Positions 21,376 to 31,057 of a stretch of 64,000 nt of DNA are shown here, one piece after another (position 1 is the first letter of the stretch; the number at the start of each line of letters is the position of its first letter). The notes under the pieces were generated by a model, which saw nothing but the letters and a program-made list of their open reading frames with translations, searched no databases and was not told the origin of the DNA. The position numbers were made by a program, and so were the translations under genes. Origin of the DNA: Pseudevernia furfuracea (taxonomy: Eukaryota; Ascomycota; Lecanoromycetes; Lecanorales; Parmeliaceae); the NCBI GenBank assembly GCA_022315425.1, contig JAIUPT010000033.1, positions 806,001 through 870,000 of the forward strand. The letters are read 5' to 3'.

Positions 21376-22998
21376 TCATTGTACAGTCCGCACCTCTACA
21401 TCCACTTTCATGCCTGACCCTTGCTTGCCCCAATGCCTTTTCTTTCCAAGCTTCCTCAAATTCTCAGCCCACTCCTTTACAGTTCCAATGAGATCCTGTC
21501 GGAAGACAGTAATCTTCAGCCAGCAATGTTGGACATCTTTGATAGATGACACTCCTGACTCGACAACAACACTCTGCTCATCGTCTCGTACCACACCCGC
21601 CGGGAAAAGGTTCGCGATCCCGTCTGCCACTTGACCGACGTATTTGGTCCACCAGGTAAGATGTCCTATCAGTATCTGAAGGCTGTCGTATAGTGGAATA
21701 TTTGCCTCACTGAGGTCCGCACCCCATCTCTCGCATAGAATGAGGGCCAACATTCCTCGATCCTGGTGATTGAGACCATGTGCACCCGCCAGAACACCCG
21801 TAGTTGTACTGCGGAGAGCTGCAGCCGCACGGATATCTTTGGGCGTTGAGCCATGAAAGTAGAGCAGATTGATTGTTGAAGTAAGCAACTCAGTCTCTAT
21901 CAAATTGGGTACAGCATCTCGGAGGAGGCTGGTGAGAGAAGCCGCTGACTTCGGTGCGTGGGGAAGAGTCGATGCTATCAAGGGGCTTTGGGCACGTAAG
22001 GAAGGGGGCAAACCGGAATACAGTAGGCCTTCGCGCACGCCGCCTTGGGTAAATACTACCTTTGAGATGGGAATCTCGGCCTGAGCAAGCGCTTTGATCA
22101 CCAGCAGGACCGCAGGAACTTGCGAAGCGCGACGGGACGAGACTCGGAAAGCCAAAGCGCTCGCTGAAGATTCTCCTAGGTTTGAAAAGAAGCGGGGAGC
22201 GTCTACGCTGTAACAATTGATGATTGGGATAGGATACGGTTGTATGTCTTCGTTCGACATGAGGATGTAACCTCTGCCACGAAAGCCTCCGCCGCTTAGG
22301 TAGAGTGTGTAACCTCCCTTTCGAATGACTTCATTCCTCAGTCCTGGAGGAATCTGGATCTCCTCTAGACCTCTTTGGAGCTTCGATGCAATCTCATCCT
22401 GTAGAGAAGCTTCTTTCTGGACGTTCACCTCTGATAACGTAGACATCAATGCCGCTGCACCATAAGGAAAGCTCACGGATCCGACTGGGCTCATATCCAC
22501 GTCTCCATTCGGCTTCTTGACTATCCAAGTCATCTGTACAGAGCCTCCGCCCATGTCCATACAGATTCCCTCAATGTGACCGATGCTACTGGCTATTCCC
22601 ATTGCTCCAAGTCTTCCTTCTTCCTCCTTTGTTAGCAACTCTACTTTCCAGCCCGTCCTTTCTTCAATCTGGCCAAGAAAATCCTCTCTGTTGATAGCAT
22701 TTCTTGTAGCCTCTGTAGCAACTAGCCTGATATTATCGTTTTGTACCTCAAAATCTTGACATGTCCTCTTGAATTGTAGCAAAACTGCCAGGACCTCTTC
22801 AATGACGGTTGAAGGTATGGGAGCCTTGGTACCCGTTGCATTCTGAGCGTTGTAAAGAGATACGCCGCAACGGTTCTGATAGACGGTGGGCGTTATTCTG
22901 GCAGTTGGAGGAGACAAATCGGATATGGAGAAACGAATGCCATTGCTGCCGATATCAACTAATGCTTGATAGTGCTGGCTCGAGGCGGTGGAGGCCAT
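21376..22998 (-). CDS. Ppx/GppA phosphatase family protein, Rtg2-like
   Basis: Single exon, 540 aa, in the actin-like ATPase fold family that includes bacterial exopolyphosphatases and yeast Rtg2. The N-terminal phosphate-binding loop reads ALVDIGSNGIRFSISDL; the second is GICMDMGGGSVQMTWI; IRLVATEATRNA lies between them. In yeast Rtg2 relays mitochondrial dysfunction to Rtg1/3 transcription factors; other fungal members may be true polyphosphatases, and sequence alone does not separate the two. The C-terminal third (about residues 340-540) resembles the HD-like region of longer Ppx proteins. The ATG at 22998 sits just before the phosphate-binding loop, as expected. Confidence 0.87.
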   Translation of the reverse strand: MASTASSQHYQALVDIGSNGIRFSISDLSPPTARITPTVYQNRCGVSLYNAQNATGTKAPIPSTVIEEVLAVLLQFKRTCQDFEVQNDNIRLVATEATRNAINREDFLGQIEERTGWKVELLTKEEEGRLGAMGIASSIGHIEGICMDMGGGSVQMTWIVKKPNGDVDMSPVGSVSFPYGAAALMSTLSEVNVQKEASLQDEIASKLQRGLEEIQIPPGLRNEVIRKGGYTLYLSGGGFRGRGYILMSNEDIQPYPIPIINCYSVDAPRFFSNLGESSASALAFRVSSRRASQVPAVLLVIKALAQAEIPISKVVFTQGGVREGLLYSGLPPSLRAQSPLIASTLPHAPKSAASLTSLLRDAVPNLIETELLTSTINLLYFHGSTPKDIRAAAALRSTTTGVLAGAHGLNHQDRGMLALILCERWGADLSEANIPLYDSLQILIGHLTWWTKYVGQVADGIANLFPAGVVRDDEQSVVVESGVSSIKDVQHCWLKITVFRQDLIGTVKEWAENLRKLGKKRHWGKQGSGMKVDVEVRTVQ

Positions 22999-23736
22999 GG
23001 TTAGTAAATCTCAGGTAGATAATTGCGCATGCACAGAGGAAATATCACCTATTGGGAAAGTCGACAAGTCGACAGCCTCTTGAGAATTCTCCATGGCTAC
23101 TGGAGAAAGGACAGTGCAGCTGACTGACACCAAAAAGCAAAAACGGTAAAAAACAAAAAAAGTGCAACAGGCCTTCTACAGCATATCAATGCAGAAGGGT
23201 CGTCGCATAATTCGAATCTACGATGCTGAGCAGCGTACAACATACAGACAGACAGCTTCGACTTTGTATGCTGGAAACCCTCTTAAACTCTCTATGGTAG
23301 GTACCTACAAACTACATCCCATGCTGCTCGACCATTTCCTGCGAAATCCGTACACATACTTTGCAAATACTCCCAATTTCTCATCACCTTTCTACAACAA
23401 TGTCAACCAACACCAACAAGTGCGAGGAAGATCAGACCCGATCAATCGTCCGAGCCCATTGCATCTCCAATCCCATAACAATTCACGCGACCTACATCAA
23501 CATGTTACAAAAAATGTGTATCATCGTTGGCCACGACTAGCTCTAGCGTTGTCTGAATTACATCCATACCACTTCCTTTCCCTGGATATGACGGCTTTCA
23601 TCCAGATAAGCGCGGCGGGAAAAAATACTTGCATCGATAAAACAGTTCACATACTGCCACTACAAAGATGGCCAGCAGACTTGACCCCAGTTAGGTTTAG
23701 ATGCTGAACGATACATGACGCTATGAGAGCAAGGTA
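22999..23736. other. RTG2-like promoter and transporter 3' flank
   Basis: A chance open frame of about 180 codons at 23162-23707 (+) is not supported (see rejected list). Otherwise A-rich, with no recognised element. Confidence 0.45.
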
Positions 23737-26486
23737 TCACAGAATATACTAGGCACATTTCGGAGTCAGTATGGCTTCTCCAAGGTAAGTAATTGAGTTG
23801 AGAGATAGGTCTCCGGGGTAGAAAGGGTCAGTGTGCTCCAAAAACATGTCTTACGACTCAATTTCAGTAGCAAATAGAAATGGTCATCTCCAAAATGTAC
23901 GTACCCTGAATGTCGGACCATAGTTCTCTTCGCCCACCTCACTTTCTTGTCCTTCTCCACCTGGTTGGTTCACCGCCCTATTCTTGTTTGAGCCATGTAG
24001 CTTGTCGAGCTTTTGGTTTTCCCAGACTAATAGGCATCTCAATCCAAAGGCTAAACATCCAGTGAAGAATGTAAAGGCTGCACTGATAGCCATACCCTTG
24101 ATGTATCTTGGGCTTTCGTTCGTAGGAAAAGAATTTGTCCCCAGAAGAGGCTTTTGAGGTTTAACAAAGCTTGACATGGGAGGGACCAAAGACTTACACC
24201 ACACTGGCCAATCAGGTTCAGAAGCACGATTCCCGTCCCACTAAAATTCTTGGACTCAGCAATGTTTTTTTACCGCAAATATAGAGTCAAAGCGCAGATC
24301 CTGCAAGTAAACACCTCAAGGAACGTGCTTTATGACTCAAGCTGCAATATTCAATCGAGAACAACACCTCAACAGCGGACTTACCGTCTTGTATCACTAC
24401 CTTGGTTGTCTATGCTGATTAGCCAATTATCTCCTAAATTCTAACGGCTCCAGACATACTTGTTACCCAGGGCAGTATATTTGCAATACCTAAAGGCGAA
24501 AGCGTTGGAAGATTGTCCGGTGACTAAGAGCGGATTGAATTACTGACTTGGAAATATGCCAGACGCTGCTAGAAAGACCCCAAAGTATCTCACACCAACG
24601 GTTTTTACAGTAGCTAGAAGGATGTAACCGATCCCGCCCACTGTAGTGAGGACCATGATCGTATAGCCTCTTTGCTGAGTTTTGTCTGCAACCCAGGTTG
24701 AGAAGATAGTCACGAGAAAGGATACGAAGAACGGAGGTGCGGTCAGTCCCTGGGAGTCAATTGCATTGAACCCCATATCGTTCAAAATCGTTGGCAAGAA
24801 CACTACTCCGGTCACTCGTGTTCAGTAAGAAGCTATGAAGATCGAAGTATTTACCGGGAAGCGATGAAAAGCCAACGTTGCAGCTGAAGTACATGAACTG
24901 CTCTAAATCAGCTTTTGAAACAAGAGAGCAAGCCGGACCATCGCTCCTCGAAAGCCGACAAACTCGAGGATTTTACTTACGGCTGTGAACCAGCATTTCA
25001 CGTCCAAGAGAGCAAGCCCGACCTCTTTCCAGACTATACCGCCCACTCTCTCCACACCACCGACCTGCCGAACACCTCGAGCTTTCGCAATGAGCTTTAG
25101 GGTGTCAGCGTCAGTATATCACGCGCACGGATGCTTCACTCACCTTTTCTTCTTTTGTCAAAAAGCGCGCCTTGTCTGGGGTGTCTGGGAGAAAAAAGTA
25201 TGCAACGGGCGCCATGCAAATCGTTGGGAGGCCTTCGACAAGGAAAAGTAGACGCCAATTTGCCAAGTGAGAATGCCCCGATGTGATTCTTTAACAACAG
25301 TGAGCGCATGGACGCAGATACGACTAGTAGGACTAGTAGGAAACTTTACCCGTAGGCTAATGCTCCGGAAAAACTTGTTGCTAAAGGAGCGGCAGAAAGA
25401 AAGACGGCGATGCGCACGCCGACTTCGTGTCTCAGATAGAAGAACGACAGAAGATACGGGATCCCTGGACCAAAGCCAGCTTCGCTGATTCCGAGAAAAA
25501 AGCGGCATGCCTATTGCTATTAAGTAGGAGGTTAATATTAAAAGAATCGATTAACAAACCATCATTCCGCTCCAAGTGTTCGTGCCAGACTGAGCCGAAG
25601 CAATAACCCCCCATCCAAAGCTATTGGGTATTCTGTAGTCAGCTTCTTTTCTTCAAGAGAGACAATTGAGTCTCGAGAGATGGTCAAAAGACTAGAGAGA
25701 GCTTGTGGCTCCTATGCTTTTATAGCTATTCGAACAGGGATTTCAACCAGGACGGAATAATTTCGAGGACACGTACACCGTGAAAGCTAGCCAAATGCTG
25801 TTAAACAGTCAGTTTGAAGTCAGCATTGAAATATCAAGGGTGGACTGTTGAGCCATGAAACATGTGCGCAAGAGTCACCACTTCCGAAACAGGTCCCAAG
25901 ACCCAAGATCTGGTCCGGAAGAGGATTTGGTCTCGGAAAACACGTACTGAGGCGGTACGACCTTCCACATGAGCGTCTGAAATTCAAAGATGATGTAGGT
26001 TATATAGAAGATGGTCAAAAGCCATTGGTATTCATTGCCAACAAGGTGTAGACTCTTGGTCATGCCCGCAATCCGAGCACTAGATTACAATTTCGCTGTC
26101 AGTATTGCCCATTTGAGGCGGTGTATCGATTTTTGGAACAAGATTTGAGAGTATAGACTCGCGGCGCATGCATTGAGGCTCAAGATTTGGCCTAGAAGAG
26201 GAAATTTGGGCTCCGAAGATACATACTTGCCGATGTTGGATCGATCGAGGAAAGCTAGAACATATAATGCTGTGACCAGCGGGACTATTCGCAAGTCCAT
26301 TTTACGAATGACTTTCTTTTCAGTATCGGGAAGGACATGGTGCTCGTGTGGTGGAATGGTAGATTCGACCTCATTACCTCGGACATGGCTCTTCTCTAGA
26401 TCGAGAGGTAGGGAAGTGGTTTGGTCTTTGATGGGATCAGTGCTGGTCGCAGGCGGAGCACGCTGGTGTTTGCCCGGAAATCCCAT
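23737..26486 (-). CDS. MFS transporter, anion:cation symporter (Dal5/Tna1-type)
   Basis: Predicted plasma-membrane proton symporter for a small organic anion (allantoate, nicotinate or similar; substrate unknown). I resolve 14 exons: 26227-26486, 25948-26079, 25777-25797, 25560-25620, 25350-25510, 25144-25288, 24981-25094, 24855-24900, 24548-24802, 24460-24489, 24385-24409, 24198-24240, 23905-24150 and 23737-23748. Every join keeps frame, giving 516 aa, normal for the family. Signatures: ALYVLAFLDRSNIGNAR (first helix), ACRFFLGISEAGFGPGIPY, and the C-terminal ENYGPTFRYIL ending. The third exon is 21 nt (IWLAFTV region) and the last is 12 nt (YIL and stop). Eight introns are 47-80 nt and five are 144-156 nt and introner-like. 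Thirteen introns in a 516-codon gene is very high for an ascomycete. Confidence 0.88.
23749..23904 (-). repeat. Introner-like intron, transporter intron 13 (156 nt)
   Basis: Minus strand: GTACGTACATTTTGGAG at the 5' end, internal ATTGAGTCGTAAGACATG, and 3' CATACTGACTCCGAAATGTGCCTAG given in overlapping parts. ACATTTTGGAG and CTCCGAAATGT form an 11-bp stem with a single G-U pair. This is the clearest fold among the copies. Confidence 0.78.
24241..24384 (-). repeat. Introner-like intron, transporter intron 11 (144 nt)
   Basis: Starts GTAAGTCCGCTGTTGAGG, carries GCTTGAGTCATAAAGCACG internally and ends CATTGCTGAGTCCAAGAATT..TAG. The internal block aligns with intron 13. The terminal stem is weak, so this is a diverged copy. 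Confidence 0.55.
25621..25776 (-). repeat. Diverged introner-like intron, transporter intron 3 (156 nt)
   Basis: Starts GTACGTGTCCTCGAAATTATTCC in two overlapping parts and ends AGCTGACTACAGAATACCC..TAG. The ends resemble the family, but the middle is hard to align by eye. It is the length of a full copy. Confidence 0.45.
25798..25947 (-). repeat. Introner-like intron, transporter intron 2 (150 nt)
   Basis: Starts GTACGTGTTTTCCGAGACC, then CTCTTCCGGACCAGATCTTG and GGGTCTTGGGACCTG, matching ATG22 intron 3 nearly block for block. The 3' part has ATGCTGACTTC followed by a second CTGAC before TTTAACAG. Confidence 0.72.
26080..26226 (-). repeat. Introner-like intron, transporter intron 1 (147 nt)
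   Basis: Starts GTATGTATCTTCGGAGCCC, continues CTCTTCTAGGCCAAATCTTG and AGCCTCAATGCATG, and ends GGGCAATACTGACAGCGAAAT..CTAG. It aligns with ATG22 intron 3 over most of its length. TTCG and CGAA pair at the ends. Confidence 0.75.
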
Positions 26487-27537
26487 GCTTGCAAAGGCCC
26501 CCCGGACAGCTTCAGAAAGAAAAGCGAAAAATGGAAATTGTTCGGTGGCCCAGAGTTCAAAGGAAGTGGAAGTGGAAGTGAGTGAGGTTTACGAGAGACG
26601 GGAGGAAGATTGATATTCGATGTCCTTATATGTAGTACTATCAGCAGTATCTCGTGTCTGAAAGGATGGCGAGGTACTCTACTAGTACTGAGCGGAGCAC
26701 ATGACGCAGGTATGCGGCAAGGGAATGGGCACTGCGGGATTACTGGCATCTGTCGTTGGTGGATCTTAGTGTAAGAAAATGGAAAAAAGCACGACACCAT
26801 TGCACCAGCGCCAATAGGAATCGAACCTATTATGACTTAAATACCACCCAACAACGCGAGCCCCCGCAAGATCAACCACTGGAATCGCACTGTGGTCGCC
26901 AGAAAGCAATGGACAAAATCGTCTCGTGGGTGGGAAGGATCATGGATTATTTCTGGCCGAGCTACAGCTAAGGTACTTTTAACTACAGCTGACTAACACT
27001 ACTCCCTGATTGGCTGAACGGCTAACAAGGCAAGGCGCACATCACAGTGTACAGATTACCTTATTTAAATGAGGAATAGAGTATTAAGGTACTTGATTGA
27101 AGAGACTTCATCACCGGAGTAACAGTAACTGGATTGGTGAATTGTTGCCTACATCTTTCGCATATTGAATTATTGATCCACTCATGCTGAATTGCTGATT
27201 CACAAAGACATTGGTTGCGTGTGTTAAATAATACCCTACCCCCGCGAGCTCAATAAGGTAGGTACTCGTACTACGAGTACTCTAATTTACGAGTAAGGTA
27301 GGCTCTTCACAATATCCCACGAGTGAAATAGTAATCGACTGGCTGAGTTGAAAGACGCCCGCTGCACGCTTCAAACCCTGCACTTTGGTACCTTTTGGTA
27401 AGCTAGTATCACAATCATGTTATAACTACAGGTGTATCTCCTAACGCCCTGAAATGCATGGCGAAAGAGTTCGTCCCAACCCGAACGAGTATTCGCGGAT
27501 AGAAGTCGTATGTCTCTTGCCTTCTTGACCAATAAAT
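26487..27537. other. Transporter promoter and PRE2 3' flank
   Basis: About 1.05 kb with a tRNA-like segment (described separately) and several GGTAGGTAC or GAGTAC short repeats near 27255-27300. No protein gene is visible. Confidence 0.45.
26803..26890 (-). tRNA. tRNA-like sequence with perfect B box, probably degenerate
   Basis: On the minus strand there is an exact B-box (GGTTCGATTCC) within a 5-bp T stem ATAGG/CCTAT, and a possible D arm GATT..GATC around CAGTGGTTG about 50 nt upstream. The acceptor ends do not pair well: CAGTGC with GCGCTG gives six pairs including a G-U, with one unpaired base beside it. No clean 7-base anticodon loop was found. It could be a decayed tRNA gene, a tRNA-derived short element, or chance. 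Confidence 0.25.
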
Positions 27538-28551
27538 TCACAGATTTGCTGTGACATTGCTAAACTCGCCCTTCTCCAACTTCGTCTTCCAGAAGATCGG
27601 ATTCGTGTCCTGTAAGACCCGTCAGTAAAACCGGGACTTGCTGAATATTTGGTCAAGATTACTCTAAAGCCGTGCTTAACCCAACCGTCTTCCTTGACGT
27701 GATACAGATTGATGAAACCACCGGAGAAAGCATCTCTATGCGTAGCCGCGAGGATGCTTCTTGAGCCAAGCTCCAGTGCTTCTTCTTCGCTAAGATTGTA
27801 ATGGTACTCGGCGTCCAGTACTCCGTACGCAAATGTCTGGCCCGACCCCACACAGAACAGATTGCCAGCTAGTCGAGTACCTTCGGAATCGATATAGTAC
27901 AGCGCAGGGCCTTCTTGTGGTGTGACACCTGCACACATTGTGCCCATACTCAGGCCCATGCCCTTGTACGAGTAGACGAGATTTGAAAGGATCTTGGATG
28001 CTGCGGCGACAGATATACGGCGCTTGTGGCGGAGCTCGTGGAGTCGACATTGCATACCGAGGTAGGCTAACCAATACTGACAATCCTATCTAGGCTTCAG
28101 TACCAGTCTGTTCCATCACTGTTCTTTGCCTAGAGACTCACCGCAGCACCACCGGCCATTGTCCCCAACAGGCAGTTATTGATTTCGATCACCTTCTTGA
28201 CTGTTTGACTGGCAATCCAATCTCCTGCCGAAGCTCTTGAATCTGTAGCCACAATGATGCCCCCTTGAAATCGGAATGCGAGTGTTGTTGTGCCGTGTGC
28301 AAGCTTGATGGGACAATTTGGGTTGGCATGATCGTCCGTCAACGCGCGGAGGAAGCCTGAGGGCTGAGGGTCATCTTCAGCAGCGGTACTGAAAACACTA
28401 GAGCTCGAGGACAACTCACGTTTCGCAGTGGGGGTAACGCAAATTTTAAGGACAATGATGGCTTTGCTAGTACTAGCTCTTGGTGCTCGTCTGATGAGTA
28501 TCCCTCATCCTCAAAAGCCGGACGGCTATATGTTGCCACTAAAGCGTCCAT
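27538..28551 (-). CDS. PRE2: 20S proteasome subunit beta-5 (chymotrypsin-like)
   Basis: Catalytic subunit of the 20S proteasome core, cutting after hydrophobic residues. Exons: 28420-28551, 28142-28363, 27663-28085 and 27538-27609; 282 aa. The propeptide (about residues 1-68) ends AHG, directly before the catalytic Thr of TTTLAFRFQGG. The active-site partners are visible in ATDSRASAG (Asp17) and QTVKKVIEI (Lys33). The C-terminal exon restores DTNPIFWKTKLEKGEFSNV. Introns are 53-56 nt. Divergent from NAB2 with about 400 bp between the start codons, so both could share a promoter; I see no clear GGTGGCAAA-type proteasome box. Confidence 0.95.
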
Positions 28552-28955
28552 CCTGACAGGTCAACTGTGTCGAGGGGCTATAATGAATGTGGAGAAGGGA
28601 GGGTTGTAGTGAAGTTGAAGGTTGATGTGAATAAGTCGTGTAGTAAAGTAGTAACTCTCTAGGTCCACGCAACACGCTAAGCTACAAGCTTGTTTCACCA
28701 TAAGGCTGAAGACTAGTATCAGGTAGGTACGGTAGTATCTACAGAGGTACAAAAAGGAACCTTCACAGCTTATTACATTCCACTTGCTATCACAGCCCAG
28801 CACTGGTCAATGAATGATTCTTCATACAAAAATAATCAGCTGTGTGACCTTTCGTAGTATCTGTGACGTCCCGTATCCGCTCAGCACATACAGAAAGACA
28901 GGAACCTTGACCACCATCATACTCAGCTCCCAGTTCCGCATCCCTCGAGTCCGCC
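28552..28955. other. Divergent PRE2/NAB2 promoter region
   Basis: About 400 bp between two divergent start codons. Nothing beyond short GGTAGGTAC-type repeats was seen. Confidence 0.45.
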
Positions 28956-30663
28956 ATGGCCGTGGAAGTGACCCTCAACACACCCCTCGCTGAAGCACTC
29001 AGCAATGTGGTCCAGCCAAAACTCTCGGAGGTGGGATGGAGTACCGGGGGGCTCGACGATTCAGCGCTTGGAGAATACATCATTCTTATGCTCGTGAACG
29101 GGAAAACGCAGGAACAGATTGCGGCCGAGCTCTCCAACGACCTGCTAAATCTCGGACCTGATGATACTGGAGCAACGGACTTTGCAAAATGGCTTTTTGA
29201 GCAGGTCCATATCCTAAATGGTCAACTGAACGGGCCTCTTGCGCCTCAGACATCACAAGAGCAGCAAGGCCAGGCAATACCATCATATATAGACGAAGGA
29301 AGTCTAGCCAGAGGTGGAAATAGACAGCCGAACGACGAAGGAGGTACTGATGCTGATATGGGGGAAGCTATGGATGGGGTCCAGAATGGGGTTATGTATG
29401 CATCATTCACTCGCGACCTTCTCATTCCCATATCACTGACAGGCAAATAGACCTACTGGTCCCAAGTCGATGCGCAATCCTTCGCGAAACGGCAACAAGA
29501 GGATGATAGGTCAAATATCAAAAGCCATGGATCGATCAAGCGACGCTGTTCTTCATCGCGTCCGGCCACAACAAGGCACTGAGCGTATCAATATGCATAG
29601 TCGCCCACCACCAAAAGGCCCCCGAACTGATCAAAATCGGATCCCGAGAACACAACCAAACACAAGACCAATGGGCATGCCTAATGGAAGTATGCCCACC
29701 GGTGGAGCGGCCGCCCCGATGATACAGATGACACCACAGCAGCAAATGCATTTGATGTCTATGTACGAAGAGCAGGCGCGAATGATGCAGCAACTTTTCT
29801 CGCCACAACAACAACAGACGTTCATGCCAACAATAAACCCAAATTTCCACAATAGCGGTACACCATCGAGGCAACAGCCAGGCCGCTCGCTCTTCGAAAG
29901 GGTGGAAGGCAAACCGCAACGTCAGAATGGACATTTTAATAGAGGTTCGCAGTTAAACGGTGGAAATTTGCAATCCCAAGAGCCTTCTGCAGCTACGGAT
30001 ATTCCCAGCAATTACACCAATGGCGACGTCTCGTCGTCCATGGAGGTTGAAAGCTCACAGGATAACCCGCCGGGATCGGCCTCAGAGAACATTTGCAGAT
30101 TTAATTTGACATGCACGAAGAAAGACTGCCCCTACGCTCATCAATCTCCTGAAGCACCTCCAGGAACCACCATCGATGTGAATGACGAGTGTCCGTTCGG
30201 TGCCGCCTGCAAGAATCGAAAATGCGTTGGCCGTCACCCATCGCCCGCACAGAAGATCAGTCATCAATCTGAGCAGGATTGCAGGTTTTTCCCGCATTGC
30301 ACAAATCCCTCATGTCCATTTCGACACCCTACCGCGATGCCTCCTTGCAGGTTTGGCGCCGATTGCAGCAAGGAAGGGTGTAAATTTACGCACGTCAAAA
30401 CCATGTGTCGATTTAATCCTTGCTTAAATCCACAATGTCCCTTCAAGCATGCTGAGGGTCAGAAGAGAGGAGTCTTTGGGGATAAGGTTTGGCGGGTGGC
30501 GGATGATAGTGAAGAGAAGGGTCACGTCAGCGAGAGAAAGTTCGTCAGCGAAACGGGGGAAGAGGAGCTGGTGGTGCCGGATGTCAAACTCGAGGATATC
30601 AAGGCCGAGGACCAAGCGCATGGATCCCAGACTTCAAGCTTAGGGGCCGAGGTTGTTACATGA
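28956..30663 (+). CDS. NAB2: Nuclear poly(A)-binding CCCH zinc-finger protein Nab2
   Basis: Binds poly(A) tails in the nucleus, limits tail length and couples maturation to mRNA export. Exons 28956-29395 and 29451-30663 (55-nt intron, phase 2), 550 aa. The N-terminal helical PWI-like domain covers about residues 1-100. Then come an acidic linker, a Gln-rich stretch (QMTPQQQMHLMSM, LFSPQQQQTF), and five CCCH fingers between about residues 361 and 470: CRFNLTCTKKDCPYAH, CPFGAACKNRKCVGRH, CRFFPHCTNPSCPFRH, CRFGADCSKEGCKFTH and a last one with a shorter first spacing, CRFNPCLNPQCPFKH. The tail is acidic and Lys-rich. Confidence 0.92.
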
Positions 30664-31057
30664 TCCGGAACCATGGGATTTAAAGGAAAAGGATCAGCTC
30701 AACATTCTAGGCGCAAACGGTTGGAAAGGTGCATATTGTACATGTTTATATCGTGGCCTCGTGGCCATGTCCATGTCCTAAAGGGTTTCTAGCCCTTAAG
30801 CGCTTTCCTTTAGAAGGAGAGCGGCTTTGGCCTAGATAAAAGACATGTCGTCTCGTACGTAAGGATAGAGTTGTCATCAAGCAAATAGACACCGTTCAGT
30901 CGGCTATCATACCGCATCAAATTGCTGTTCTGATGAATATTATCGTGCTTCGAATTCTCGATGGTGGATCCGCTTTTCTTCCGTTATATACAGCTACTGT
31001 ATTCCATACGAAGAACTCCTCAACCAAACCACGGACAGTGTATCCAGGAATTTTCTC
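30664..31057. other. NAB2-HEM14 intergenic region
   Basis: Tandem genes on the plus strand separated by about 390 bp. A near-palindromic stretch around 30785-30815 (CTAGCCCTTAAGCGCTTTCC) could contribute to 3' end formation. Nothing else was seen. Confidence 0.4.

Noticed and set aside
23162..23707. Open frame of 181 codons on the plus strand
   Set aside because: Composition and sequence resemble translated non-coding DNA, with no domain or homologue-like motif. It lies in the RTG2-like promoter and transporter 3' flank.
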